Positions 22,172 to 37,138 of a stretch of DNA of 64,000 nt are shown here, piece after piece. Below the pieces are notes generated by a model. It was not told the DNA's origin and ran no database searches. It worked only from the letters and a program-made list of their open reading frames with translations. Made by a program: the position numbers and the translations under genes. Origin of the DNA: Eriocheir sinensis. Lineage: Eukaryota > Arthropoda > Malacostraca > Decapoda > Varunidae. The first letter of the stretch is position 1, and every line of letters starts with the position of its first letter. The stretch is from the NCBI RefSeq assembly GCF_024679095.1, contig NW_026111217.1, positions 169,001 to 233,000 of the forward strand, written 5' to 3'.

Positions 22172-22225
<54 letters not shown>
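22172..22225. repeat. (TG)n microsatellite
   Basis: Pure TG run after a short tgagtgag lead. Confidence 0.97.
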
Positions 22226-22226
<1 letters not shown>

Positions 22227-22239
22227 GGAATAAAGAAAC

Positions 22240-23670
<1,431 letters not shown>

Positions 23671-23893
23671 AGGTTAGGTTAGGCTACGTTAGGCTGGGTA
23701 AGGTTAGATAAGATTAGATAAGGTTAGGAAGGTTAGGTTAGCTAAGGTTAGGTTAACTTAGGTAAGGTAAGATTAGGTAAGAGGTATGGATTGGTTCTAG
23801 GTAAGGTTAGGTAAGGTAGGAAGAGTCAGGTTTCTGGGTTAAGCTAAAGTTGGTCAGGTAATGTTAGGTTAGGTAAGGTACAGGTAAGTTAGA
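23671..23893 (+). repeat. Degenerate TTAGG telomere-type repeats, interstitial
   Basis: About 220 bp dominated by ggttaggttagg, ggtaaggttagg and related words. TTAGG is the ancestral arthropod telomere repeat; many units here are TTAGGTAAGG or TTAGATAAGG variants. It is embedded in ordinary low-complexity DNA, not at a sequence end. Confidence 0.75.
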
Positions 23894-24068
23894 TAAATAA
23901 AGAAGAGGAGGATAGGAGGAATGTAAAGAACAATGAAGAACGGAAGAAGGAATATGGGAAGAACTTTACGTACAGGGTCTTTAGAAGCTAACAAAGCGGA
24001 GGGAGGGAAGGAGGGGAAAGGTGATGCTGGCTCAAATTGGTTGGTCAGCAATGGCTGGTGATCGATGG

Positions 24069-24069
<1 letters not shown>

Positions 24070-24127
<58 letters not shown>

Positions 24128-24171
24128 TGTGTGTGTGTGTGTGTGTGTGTGTGACTGTGTGTGTGTGTGTA
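24070..24171. repeat. (TG)n microsatellite, interrupted
   Basis: GT runs at 24070-24124, 24130-24153 and 24157-24170, broken by taat and ac. Confidence 0.97.
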
Positions 24172-24347
24172 CAGTTTTAAACTCTCAAAATACAAAAAAC
24201 TCCCAAAACGATATCTAGAATTAGAATTCAACCATCGGGCGTAATATGTATATGTATATGTATGTATGTATGTACGTATGTATGAAGCCAGGTGAAAATA
24301 ATAAAATAATCTCCCAAAACGGTCTAAAATATATGAAAATATCCACT

Positions 24348-24492
<145 letters not shown>

Positions 24493-24664
24493 ATATGGAA
24501 TAAGCTATCATCAGTGGTAAGTAGTAAGATCTATATACTCCCAAAAAGCTAAAGGTAAAATCAACAACATACGTCAGACCTAAAGTGCCCCGTTAAAATC
24601 GATGAATCTTGTTTCTTTCACGATCATCATCATTTGTACATAACACCTCCTACCTTGCTCTTCT

Positions 24665-25118
<454 letters not shown>

Positions 25119-25480
25119 TTGTCTCTTGAAAAAAGGATTTGCACAAAATTTCAGCTTGGTCGGATAGATGGAGAAGATAACGTAAGCAAGTGCCAGGTTC
25201 TTCAAGTTGGAACGAGGAATAAGAAGTTCGATTACGAAATGCTCGGCGTTAAACTCAACAGCGTTCAATGCGTCAAGGACTTGGGGATCAAAATCGCGTC
25301 AAACCTCAAATTCTCACAGCAATGCATCGATGCAGCAAATAAGAGCGAACAGAATGTTGGGCTTCATTAAAAGAAACTTTTATTCAAGAATAAAGATGTA
25401 ATACTCCCGCTCTACAATAGTTTAGTCAGACCCCACTTGGAATATGCGGTACAGTTTTGGTCTCCCCACCATGCAGAAGA
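25119..25480 (+). mobile_element. Fragment of CR1-like LINE (family C), RT thumb region
   Basis: The translation reads NVSKCQVLQVGTRNKKFDYE, QCVKDLGIKIASNLKFSQQC, then in a second frame [10 protein letters not shown] and [20 protein letters not shown]. This is the region after the YADD box of CR1-like reverse transcriptases. It is truncated on both sides and passes directly into purine-rich minisatellite DNA at about 25480. The copy at 28515-29312 is homologous. Confidence 0.88.
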
Positions 25481-26090
25481 GAAGGATGAAAATGAGAAGG
25501 TGGATCCGAGAAGAAGAGGAGGAGGAGGAGGAGGAGGAGGAGGAGGAGGAGGAAGAAAGATTTCTAAATGAGAAGGTGGACGGAGGAACGAGAAGAGGAA
25601 GAGGAAAACTGAGGAGGAGGAGGAGGAGAAAAAGACTATGAAAGAAGTAGAAAGATAAATGAGAAGGTGGACGGAGGAACGAAGAGGAAGAGGAGGAGGG
25701 AGGAGGAGGAGGAGGAGGACAAGAGAAGAAAGACAATATGAAAAGAAGTAGAAAGATAAATGAGAAGATGAGAACGAAGAGGAAGAGGAGAGGAGGAGGA
25801 GAGGAGGAGAGAAAAGAAGAGAAAAGAGGACATAAAAAAGTAGTAGAAAGATAAATTAGAAGGTGGACGGAGGAACAAGAAGAGGAAGAGGAGGAGTGGG
25901 GAGGAGGAGGAGGGAGGTATAAAAGACAATAGTGAAAGAAGTAGAAATGAGAAGGTGATTTGAGTAAGGGGATGATGATGATGATGAGGAGATGAGGAGG
26001 AGGAGGAGTGGAGGAGGAGAAGGAGGAGAGGAGGAGAGGAGGACGAGGCAGGAAGTGACCCATGAATGAGAAGCTAGGCATGAGACGAAA
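25481..26090. repeat. Purine-rich minisatellite, unit about 97-101 bp, with (GGA)n
   Basis: gaagtagaaagataaat and variants recur at 25644, 25745, 25842 and 25938, with gaaggtggacggaggaac and (agg)n inside each unit. The first block contains a pure GGA run at about 25515-25556. Confidence 0.85.
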
Positions 26091-26723
26091 AGGAGGTGGA
26101 GAAGGAACGTTGGAATATCGAAACAGTCTAATGACAATCCCAGCAACGTCAACGAGAGGCTTTTTCAAACAGGCGAACTGAGACACCGATGTCTAGGAAG
26201 ACAGTTCAAACATTAAGCACTTTGCTGATTACCTGTATAGCAGCAAGAAGACCCCAGCCGTGCTGATGTCGCTAATAGGCTGCGTCATGGACCATCAGGC
26301 AGCAGCCCTCCTGAGAGCACGCGAGAATGGCCTCAAATCTATAAATAGCCGGCGCCGCGCGTCATCAAAAAAGCGTTCCCACGGACCTCGCGTACCCCGG
26401 TTTAAAGTCCACCTGCGCCGCATTCCTCCCCGTATCCCTCAGTGACGGGTTGCCTGACACACTGACAGACATTATCAACACACACACCGCGCTGTCTGCC
26501 GCACCGCTCAGAGTATAACACATTCATCCTTCCATCAGCATGACCTTGATGCTCCACACACGCCTTCTATGGCGCAAGAATTCCTATAGAAAATGGTGCA
26601 TTGAAGGACAGACTGAAGAGGTGTGTGGGTGTGTGTGTTTGTATGTGTGTGTGTGTGTGTGTGTGTGTAATTCAATTCTTGGTTCATTGCGGGTCTCTCT
26701 CGAGACCATAGCCAGCACTTATA
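26091..26723. other. Unique spacer with a (TG)n tract; no gene seen
   Basis: Moderately GC-rich around 26340-26450. (TG)n at 26636-26668. A 61-codon open frame at 26260 has no recognisable content. Confidence 0.55.
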
Positions 26724-27760
26724 ACAGAAAACCTTATCTCGATAACCGATAACCGATAATGGAGGCACCTTATCGGTGATAACCGATATTCGCACTGGAG
26801 ACACAACATAGCTGATAACCGATAACTGATACCCGATAAATCCACAATCTGATACTGTTAGAGCGATAGTCTGATAGGTGAAAACGATACTATATTGATA
26901 TTTGAATAAAACATAGATAAATTCAAATTTCATTATCTGTATTTTTGAGAACTTAAGAACCTGAAAACTACACGTTGACACGTAAATTTATGGACGGGTA
27001 ATACTAGAATGCCTGAGTTGGTGGTGGGTTATTGGCGTCTCATTGTTCTTCAGAACTATGATGCTCAGACCAGATCTCAAAGCTTTTAATTGTATTATAT
27101 AGCTGAACTGACATACAGTAACACTACCACCATTCCTCGCTGTTTCTAGAACGACACTCTGTACGAGTTGTATTTATGTACTGGGAGTGTCGTTCAGAAA
27201 TATAAAATATGCCTGATCTCAGCCTTCCAGCAACTCACGCAAAAGCATGGAGATTGTATAGGCTTTGCCACTTGGTCTGAACAAGGTAGTTCATTAGAGA
27301 CCAGTGTTTTAAACAAAGTGCTAGCTTTTGGACGCTGGGACACCAAATAACATGCCACTGCGTCAATACTTATGGTATGCCTGTTAAACGAATCAAAATT
27401 TGAGGCTATGAATAATCATTTTGGGGCAGAGTTAATGATTTTTCTTGATATATTGACTTTTGAGTCTAATATAAACATAACTTATTTTTTAATGTTGATG
27501 ATTCTAAGTAATGAAATCTCTCTCTACCGGAAGATATTTCATAATTCCCCGAATTTTTTTCCATACAACACCGGCCACGTATGCGGAGTAGAGGAGACTT
27601 TTTCGAGGCAAAAGTTTGATTATCGCTAGTCTGCTACAAAAGTAACGAAGGGCTGATTTCGTATTTCTAAATAAGAAGATGGTTGATAACCCGATTTTGT
27701 TATCAGCGATAAAGTATCAAGATAACTTATCGCGATAACGCCCGCCATGCTCGAGACAGC
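26724..27760. repeat. Region bounded by clusters of GATAACC motifs; possible unrecognised DNA element
   Basis: Left cluster (26735-26850): six GATAACC/GATAACT boxes, including the near-palindrome TATCGGTGATAACCGATA. Right cluster (27680-27740): gttgataacccgat, gttatcagcgataa, gataacttatcgcgataac. Between them is about 830 bp of AT-rich unique sequence with no transposase. The clusters are roughly mirror images, as expected for subterminal repeats of a transposon, but exact ends and a target duplication could not be fixed. Confidence 0.4.
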
Positions 27761-27937
27761 CAGCCGTTTCCCATGGAGGAGTGACAGAACTCGTAAAATT
27801 GATCTTGCAGGCTTATTCACTCATACACAACACACACCGCGACAACGAGGTCACAACTCCTGCCTGACGTCGCACCACCACCGCTAGGGTGAACAGGGCT
27901 ACACTGCGGAAAGAAGATTAACCTAACTTATCTTCAC
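27761..27937. other. Unique spacer, probably body of the adjoining tRNA-derived repeat
   Basis: It lies on the 3' side (minus strand) of the tRNA-like head and could be SINE body. No second copy in this window to confirm it. Confidence 0.35.
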
Positions 27938-28003
27938 ACCTGGCCGGGGAATCGAACCCCGGTCCTGGCTGCGAGGCCATGGACCAACTGAGCTACCGGG
28001 CCG
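27938..28003 (-). mobile_element. tRNA-like SINE head or tRNA pseudogene
   Basis: On minus: A box TAGCTCAGTTGG (near 27984-27995) and B box GGTTCGATTCC (near 27945-27957), with a T arm CGGGG-TTCGATT-CCCCG. The acceptor stem does not pair (GGCCCGG against GCCAGGT) and the anticodon arm is irregular, so it is not a working tRNA. The promoter boxes are intact. Confidence 0.65.
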
Positions 28004-28348
28004 TGTGTGTGTGTTCATGCGCCCGCCTGCCGGCCACACACGCCCCAAGCTAGAAACAGAAAGAACAATGAGGGAGGACACGAGTTCTCTTTCTATAACG
28101 TTAAACTTCACCTCATAGCAGGGACAGGTCTGCCAGGTGCCACTGGGATGTCAGAGACTTGACCTCGTGAAGTTGGTGGTTCCTGCAGATGGACCCCAGT
28201 GCTCAACGTGGCAGGCTGATGCGCTCCTGACCTCACATCAATTATTCCCGAAGGCTTAGGGACTGTTACTCAAACAAACAGCAACTTTGGAACCGTTTAA
28301 TTGTCTTCATTGGAGAGCCATGTACTTGGAGGGGGGAGGACGGAAGGA
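28004..28348. other. Unique spacer; no gene seen
   Basis: No coding or repeat signal recognised. Confidence 0.5.
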
Positions 28349-28380
<32 letters not shown>

Positions 28381-28399
28381 AGAGAGAGATAGAGAGAGA

Positions 28400-28465
<66 letters not shown>
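28349..28465. repeat. (GA)n microsatellite, slightly interrupted
   Basis: GA repeats with gcga and gata interruptions near 28371-28405. Confidence 0.97.
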
Positions 28466-28468
<3 letters not shown>

Positions 28469-28514
28469 ACACAGAATTATATAGTAAAATCAGACTGTCA
28501 TTAATCTCCTATGG

Positions 28515-29312
28515 TCCAGACTCGGGGTGGTCTATCCTTAAACCTAAGGATTTTACATTAATCAGATGGCTCCAAAACGTTGCTTTTCTACTCTAGTTAA
28601 TATTGTTCAAGAAGTGACGGTCGAGCTTGTTTTAAAGGAGTCAATCGTGTTACACTGACCACTGACGGTGGGAGCTATTCCATTCTCGCACTACAACGTT
28701 GGTGTGAAAATTTGCAGTCTTGGAATTTACTTGTCACATCTAGTTTATGCCATTGTTCTCGTTCGCAAAGTGCCACGATCAAACAATGTGGATCTGTTCA
28801 CATTCGTGAAACCATTAAGTATTTTAACAATATCATCAGGCTTTCTCGGATAAGTTATCTTTCAAGAGAGAACATGTTGGAGGGTGGAAAGCCTTTCTTC
28901 GCATTGTTGCGCAAGGAAGGGATCATTTTTTTTTGCTCGACGCGAACACCTTCTAGTTTAGCAATATCCTTGCATGGTGGAGACCAAAACTGTACCGCAT
29001 ATTCCAAGTGGGGTCTGGACTAAACTATTGTAGAGCGTGAAGTACATCTTTATTTTGAATAAAGTTTTTTTTGAATAAAGCCCAACATTGTGTGTTTGTT
29101 TTATTGCATGCATCGACATTGATGTGCGAATTCGAGGTTTTGACGGATTTTGAATTTCAGGTCTCAACTCATTGAGCTCTTGTAGTTTAACGCCGCGCAT
29201 TTCGTAATCGAACTTATTTTTTGTCTTTACCTAGTGGACCTGGCACTTGTCTACGTTAGCATTCCATGTATCCGACCAGCTGAAATTTGTGTACCTCTTG
29301 AGGTTTTGCTTT
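28515..29312 (-). mobile_element. CR1-like LINE (family C), 3'-terminal fragment
   Basis: On minus from 29312: homologous to 25119-25480 (QISAGRIHG..., then EYAVQFW near 28985-29010) and continuing through the C-terminus (MFSLE, then IDSFKTS) into a short 3' UTR near 28515. Many indels and stops. The 5' truncation point sits next to the (GA)n tract at 29317. Confidence 0.82.
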
Positions 29313-29316
29313 TGCC

Positions 29317-30296
<980 letters not shown>

Positions 30297-33200
30297 CTGC
30301 CTGTGGGGGATCATAAATACCCCAGGGACCTCTCTTCTGGCTGCCGGGGACCTGGGAGGAGGTGTCCTGATAAAATCCTCGAACCTCCTCCTTGTCAATT
30401 TCTGCAACGTTCGCGGTCTTCCTGTTCTAATTTTCATTCTGTGGAACACCATTACCTTTTCTCCCTTCTAAACCTCTTCTTCTTCTCTTCTCCTCACCGA
30501 AACATTATGGTGTGCCTAAAATTCAGGCCATGAATTGCTACCTCTACTCTGTTCCCCTCCTACTTCATCTCATATCCTAAAATTCAATCCAAAGCTGGAT
30601 GTTGCGCCTCACGTGCGCAACGGGCATCACTTCTGCTCTCGTGCCCACGACCTTCACTTCCTTCTTGAATTTTCCACCATCTGGCTAAGACTTCATTGTC
30701 ATTCTATTACTAAATACACCTTCTGCTGTTTATCTCACTCTAACTCTACTAATCTATGTAAAATTCTTTTGACTTTTTGGAATTTGGTAAAGGGAGCACA
30801 TCTTTGTCTCACTCTCCTTCGATGAAACCCCCATCTTGGAGATTTCAATGTTCACCACCTGGAAGCTTTGGCTTTCATCCTCTTTCATTTCTTCGACCAG
30901 CCTGGTGAATCGTTTCACAACTTTGCTCTCCTCAATCGACTAAGAGTGTTGGGTTCTAGCAATCCCTGCCACGTATTCTCTCTGATCGTCTTGGAGACAG
31001 GCTTCCTGTAACTGATTCTAGACCCTTCCTTACACTCTAATCCTTCTGCTTACTCTGTCAAACTGTTCTCTCCGTTTGGTTTCCTCCGATCATAACCGTG
31101 GCTTCGTTTCGTCATATCGTCTCGTAACATCCTCTTGACCCACTGAAGAGGGCGCGATAAGTTCTGGCATTTATTGATGGCTTCAGCTCGGTGGACTGAC
31201 CTAAGGATGTAATTTTTCTGATTTCCCGTAGAATGATTACTGCTTCCAAGAGAGAGAGACCCCTCTCAGTGTACCCCATGCATTCAGAAGTGATTGTCTC
31301 TGGAATGGAGGCATTATTATTCCATTAAGCTCGTTCTTTCTTCTACTCCTCATGCTAAAGAGGTCTCTTGGTTATTTAATCTGCGCCGTTCTCGTGCTAT
31401 TAAAGATAGAGAGTAAGATCACAAAAGGTTCTAGAGCCGCTAACTGGTGACCTTTACATTTCAGCCCGGAACGCCAAATTCTATCTGACTTACCAAAAAC
31501 TTCTTTATCAATAGAAAACAGTCAAACACCTTTTACTTCTTCTAATTTTCTCCTGTGACTTTCTGGCATCTAGCCAAAAATATCTCCTCCACTTCACTCC
31601 CCATCTTTCCTCATCTCCTTAACTCTCGACGTCACCACTGCCGTCATCTTCTCAGTCTCATAAGGCTGAACTTCTCGCTCAAACTTTTCTGTAAGAACTC
31701 CACCTTGGACGATTCCCAAGCATATTCCTCCCACTCATCCCTCTCTCCTCTGACTCCTTTATGCCTGTTATTAAGACTTCTTCCTGAAATGATGTGCTCT
31801 TTCTATGCCCCCTCTGCCAAATTTCAACTCTCAGAAGGCTTATGGACCTGATGGAGTGCCTCCGCTTGTCCGGAAAAACTGTGCTTCCCATGCTGACACC
31901 CTGCCTGGTCAATCTCTTTCGTCTCTGCCCATCAACATCTACCTTTCCTCTTCCTGCTGTGAAGTATGCCTTTGTACAGCCTGTTGTGCCAAAGAAGGGT
32001 GACCGTTCCAACTCCCTCAAACCACCGCCCTATAGCTTTTACTTCTCTCTGGTTCATCTAAAGCTTTTTGAATCAATCCTTAATCTGAAGATCTCAAAAG
32101 CACCTTTCCACTCTAACTCTTCTCTATCTGATCGCCAGTATGGGTTCCGCAAGGGGCGTTCTACTGGCGATCTTCTTGCTCTCTTAACTGACTTCCTGGT
32201 CATCCTTTCTTAGTCGTCGGTCAGGTAACTTTCTTTATGCTAGACATATCGAAAGTTTTCTGATTAAGTTCTGCACAAGCTCCTTTTGTTTTCTAAATTG
32301 CCCTCTTTTGAGATTCTCTATCCTCTACTCTGTTCCCTTTATTCCTCCAGTTTCCTCTTTCCGGTCGTCTCCATCTCTGCGGTAGTAGTAGACGGTCACT
32401 TGCTATCATTTCCGGATTGGGGCAAAAGGAACTCTTCTGTCCTTAATGCCTCAAAACTCAATTTCTCCAATTCTATCAACCCTCGGACAGAAACTTCCAA
32501 ACACCTATCCCCATTATCTTCTTCGATTGGCCAACACTCAGCTATCACCATCTTCAACACTAAACATCCTCGGTCTATCCTTAACTCTAAAAGCCTCAGC
32601 TGAAACTTCTACATCTCCCTCTCGCTAAATCAGCTTCCTCGAGGTTGGGCGTTTTGTGTGAATGTCTCCGCCACAGTTCTTCTCCCCGCGCAGGTGATAT
32701 CCATATACAGGGTCCTTGTCCGCCCTCGTATGGAGTATGCATCTCACATGTGGGGGCTCCCACTCACCACAGCTCTTCTGGACAGAGTGGAGCCCCATAC
32801 AGGCCTTCGTCTCATCAGCCTCCTCTCTCCTACTGATAGTCTTCACCTCTCTGAATTCAAGGTCGCAAGATGTTGCATCTCTTTATCTTCTATCGATATT
32901 TCCCAACGCTGGATTGCTTCCTCTGAACTTGCTAACTGCATGCCTCCCGCACCTTCCTCGCGGCCCCAAGGCACTCTGGACTTCTCTTCTACTCATGCTC
33001 ATCCCTTATAATTATCTGTCCAAAACCCCTTATGTAAAAAGTTAACCAGCATCTTCACTTCTTTCATCCCCTCAGCGCTAGGTGGGGAAACTCTGGAACA
33101 ATCTTCCTTCACTCCTCCAGTATTTCCTCCTGCACACGACTTGGAACTCTTTCTTAAGAGAAGGGTGTCAGGACACCTTCTTCCGAAATTGACCTCTTTC

Positions 33201-33304
33201 TGGCCACCTTCTTATGACTCTTTTTAGGAGCAGCGGAGTAGCTGTTTTTTTATTATTGTTTTTTTGTGCTCCTTTGAGCTCTCCTGTTGTAAAAAAATAA
33301 AAAA
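30297..33304 (+). mobile_element. LINE family A copy delta, indel-riddled
   Basis: Collinear with beta and gamma from the end of the leader (ggggatcataaatacccc) through the endonuclease (near 30380-31100), the linker, the fingers (EGLW-type block near 31835), GFRKGRSTGD (near 32145-32180), the thumb (near 32690-33010) and the shared tail to an A-rich end at 33291-33304. The 5' leader is truncated. Reading frames change every 50-150 bp because of many 1-4 base insertions and some deletions. The block from motif A to the YADD box is largely deleted (near 32240-32400). No frame longer than about 140 codons survives. Confidence 0.88.
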
Positions 33305-34654
33305 TCTTAATGCATCGGAAATAGCTGAGCAGGTGGATGTAGCAAAGTATTTCCGCAGACGCGTACACGAAGAAAAAAAAGCACGTTTTGACTACAGGTC
33401 GCAATGAAAGTTATCTTATCTGGAGGACAAAAAAAGGTCAGTCTTTTCTTTGTTGTTGTAGATCAGGTTATATCATCCGGTCAAATCGGGAATTAGTCAG
33501 CTTATGGAGTGGCATATAAACTCATTTGGCTTTTTTGTACAATACATAGCACCAAGCAGTGTGTATTGACGGAAAATAAAGCTTCAGCATTCGATGCAAG
33601 AAATATGAGGGAATAATGGGATATTATTGATGCACCTGAAACTGGAAATGGAGATGAGACATTTCATTGGTTGCTGTTGTCAGTAGGAGAAAAAATCTCC
33701 TGTTACCGCTAGTATTTTCTTTAACATATATTTGTAGTAATAATTCTTCTAGAAATATACCCAATCACTTGGAATTTTTCGTGTTGAGAGCTATGTTAAC
33801 AAACTTGTGTCATTACTTGCTGTTGCCAGTGCAGAGAAAAAGCTTAAGCAGAATGAAAATAATAAAAAAATATTTTGCGGTCAACAATGTCAGATGAGAG
33901 GCTCTCTGCTCTAGGAATCGCCTTCATTGAGCATGATGTTATAGATCTCTTGATTTTGATTTTGGTTAATAAGTTTTGCAAACCACAAAGCTCGAAAAAA
34001 GCTCTTTAATGATCAGTTTTGCATTTAAATCATCATATCTTTGTCAAGAGAAACATTATTTTTGTAATTTGATAGGCCTGCTTTATCAGTTTGAATGTGC
34101 CCCATGTTGTGCCTTCCGGCTCAGCACCTTACTTAAATGTATAACATCATCATTCATTGTTTTGTAATATTGTACAATTCTTACTATTACTGAAAATGTA
34201 AAACTGGAAGAATTCATGTAGTCTACATATATATTTTTTATTGGGGGCTTCACTACTTCTTGCTACGGCCTTTGGTTATTACTGGCATACATTGGTGATT
34301 TGAAAAACGTCCTAGTACAGAGAAGAAATAAACATACTGGTTTCTATAGACTCAGGGACCTTATATCAAGTTAAGATATTAACAGATAAAATACAGGAAA
34401 TAAAAGTATAATAGTAACGATGCAATATAAAACCTAGTAGATCTTGGAAAAATATACATATAAGTGTTGTTTCGTCAAATTAAGAAATAAAAATGATATA
34501 ATACTAATAAAATAGGAATGTGTAACACGTTGTCGTAAGATAATATAACAGCTATTATAATTAGGAATGTTAGTCATAAAATGTATAACAAAACAAAAAA
34601 TATCATATACTAAGTGTAGTCGGCTGACTTGGAGAAACTGTTCGTTAAAACTAA
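33305..34654. other. Unique AT-rich spacer; no gene seen
   Basis: About 1.35 kb with no recognised coding, RNA or repeat signal. Confidence 0.5.
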
Positions 34655-34930
34655 AAGATAGTTTTTCAACTCACTCTTTGAAAATAGACATATTACGTAG
34701 TCTCACGTGATCAGGTAGGCTGTTTAGGGTCCAGCTACCAGTAGAGACCTGTCTTCTATACAAAGTTCCTATTTTTTGGGGAAACAAGTGGAAGTTGGTG
34801 TTGATACCCTTGAAGTTGACATCGTGAGTCTCACTCACCTTAGGGGAGCTGAGAACATCCAGCCCGGCAATCCTTTACTCATTAGTATTATTCCTGGCTA
34901 GTGGATTCCTGACTCTGTACTTGTACATTA
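34655..34930 (-). pseudogene. Possible transposon coding remnant, unidentified
   Basis: On minus a short frame reads NFKGINTNFHLFPQKIGTLY, then STGSWTLNSLPDHVRLRN and a stop. The WNSLPDHVR..FK pattern resembles the C-terminal end of several LINE ORF2 proteins. Too short to assign. Confidence 0.3.
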
Positions 34931-34940
34931 CCACATTTCA

Positions 34941-35094
34941 GTCACCTAGCTCCCCTATATGGTGTTGTATGACAAATTTATTGCACTAAAAGCGCAACTT
35001 GTACATACTACATCTTCCCAGCCACTCTTTAGCTCCCCCCTATATATGGTGTTGTATGGTCAAATTTATTGCACCAAGCAAAGCAACTTCTACT
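34941..35094 (+). repeat. Imperfect tandem duplication, about 78 bp
   Basis: ctatatggtgttgtatg...caaatttattgcac and then gcaactt occur at about 34963-35000 and 35040-35092. Confidence 0.8.
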
Positions 35095-36189
35095 TTTAAA
35101 ATATAGTGTGTTTTTGCACCTGCTGGATATGTAAGCATCCTGCACTATTTCCCCATATCTTAACTAGATCCGTACTTATGATGCCTGCTAAAATACAAAG
35201 GATTGAATTAAATGATTGGTGGTAAGGAGTGGAAGTGCAAAGGTTAGCTATGTAATGATGACAGGGTTTAAAAATATACGACGAAATAAATAATATGGTA
35301 GGAAAATCTAGTAGAAAAGAGCTCAGGGGAAAAGTTAGGAGGGTTATAACCATCAGAAAACGTTAATTAAATGAAGATGAGGGAAAGTTGAGGGACTCAA
35401 AATAGAAGAATAGTTAGGAGAAAAAGTGTGTTAATGAACGAATTGTCTCGTCAGGAAAAACTGGTTAACAACAAAAAGGAAAAACAAAGGGCAGGGGAAA
35501 AAGTACGCGATGAGGAAAACACTTTGATGAAGTATCCGAAGGAAGAGAAGGAAGCTGTTCAGGATGAGAGTACTAGTCGGGTAGGAAAATGAAGGAAAAT
35601 ACAGTAGTAGAGAAATTATGGAAAAAATGATAAAATAAAAAAAAAATGAGGACAAAGAAATAGATGGGTTGAGAAACGTTAGAGGGTTGACGATTGGTGA
35701 AGAAAAGTGGAAGTTGTTGGAAACAGTAAAGTGGAAGAAAATGTGATGAAAAGAAAAGTTAAACGATGAAGAAAAGTTGAAAATAGTAGTAGTAATAGTA
35801 GTAAAAGTAGTAGTAGTAGTAGTAGTAGTCATATTAGAGTAATAGTAAGTATGTATTAGTATTAGTAGTAGTAGCTAATAGTAGTAACAGAAGATGGAGT
35901 AGTAGTAGTAGTAGTAGTAGTAGTAAAAACTATTATTATTGGTATTAGTATTAGTATTAGTCATTATTTTGTCAAGGCTGATTCACATTAGCGTAAAATG
36001 CCATTGTTGTTTTTGCTATCGTTATTAGTATTACAAAATATTCTTGTCATTATTATTATTATTCATATTGCTTGTGTTCATACTATCACTGCTCAAACTA
36101 CTGCTTACATTATTATTGACGTTAGTGTCATTAATATACTTTTTAATACTTTGTTTCGCCCTCTGTTCTGATGTAGCAATTAATCTTCT
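35095..36189. other. AT-rich low-complexity spacer with (TAG)n tracts
   Basis: Purine-rich on plus until 35770. TAG/GTA trinucleotide tracts lie at about 35780-35830, 35855-35880 and 35895-35925, then tattag repeats to 35965. No gene seen. Confidence 0.65.
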
Positions 36190-37138
36190 CTTTTCCGGTA
36201 TGCGGGTGAATTGTTTTCACCCCAGGAATGGTTTTCACATCAGAACTAGACGTCCCTTGCCCTGCATAGTCTCAGGTCACCCTTGGACAAGGTGTAATAC
36301 CTGATCTGTCCCCGTGCCAGGGTCATGGTGAAGCCTCTGCAGCAGCAGTGGTGGATTGGACTGCGCAGAAGATCTCTTTATGAGACAATGGCTGGAGTTC
36401 CAGGGTCCTAGTCAGCTGGACCGTGCCTAATTATTTAGGCCTGCGGTGTAGAGGTGTGTGGCAGCTCTACACTAAAAAGCCTCCTGGAACCAGTTGTCGG
36501 TGTGAGCTCCCTGTCCCTCCCCATCGACGGTACTTTATCCCTATTCTGCATAACAGCTGGATCTTGTTTTCCTGAAAGAGATGTCTTCCGTGGGTCATTT
36601 GAGGTTGTACTTCCTGGCTTCAGGTGGAATTTCTGAGGGTTTTTCTTATACTCAAGGAAAATTTCAGTTTTTGGTCTCTCAGAAGGGCGTCTGATACTCT
36701 CTAGAGTTGGTGGAGAACACCTGGTGACAGGTGCCACTGGCCAGGCCTCGAAAGGGTCGCAGAGTTGGGTTAGACGTTTCGGAAAGTGGGAACGAATTGC
36801 TGGTTCCTTCCTCCCTTGCCAGCTCTGCTCTGTGTGACTACGCTGGCCCTGTTCTATGGGACAAAACTTCGAGGAAAGTAGCTGAAAAGCGCTGGGTTAG
36901 AAAGTCTCTCTCGTGACCGAGGCTCAGGATGTTGATTGGTCTTGAGGCGTTTTCAGACCCTGTGGAGCGAGCCCCAGTGTTGGAGGCATCTAACACAGCA
37001 GTATCTAATTTCCATGCACAATTTTATAGGCTACAATCTCAATTTATGGTCACAATTTAAGTTATTTCTGAAAGCGCTTTTAATATTTGCCCAAACTGTT
37101 AACTCGCTTAAATTTCTAACAATGCTCTGAACCTTAAG

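Noticed and set aside
23671..23893. True chromosome end
   Set aside because: The TTAGG units are degenerate, short and flanked by normal sequence on both sides.
26260..26445. 61-codon Arg-rich open frame
   Set aside because: Short, compositionally biased, no recognisable domain or neighbouring exon.
27938..28003. Functional tRNA gene on minus
   Set aside because: Good A and B boxes, but the acceptor stem does not pair and the anticodon arm is irregular.
35431..35832. 133-codon minus-strand frame rich in Phe, Thr and Ser
   Set aside because: Arises from AAG/TAG-type low-complexity DNA; no motif.
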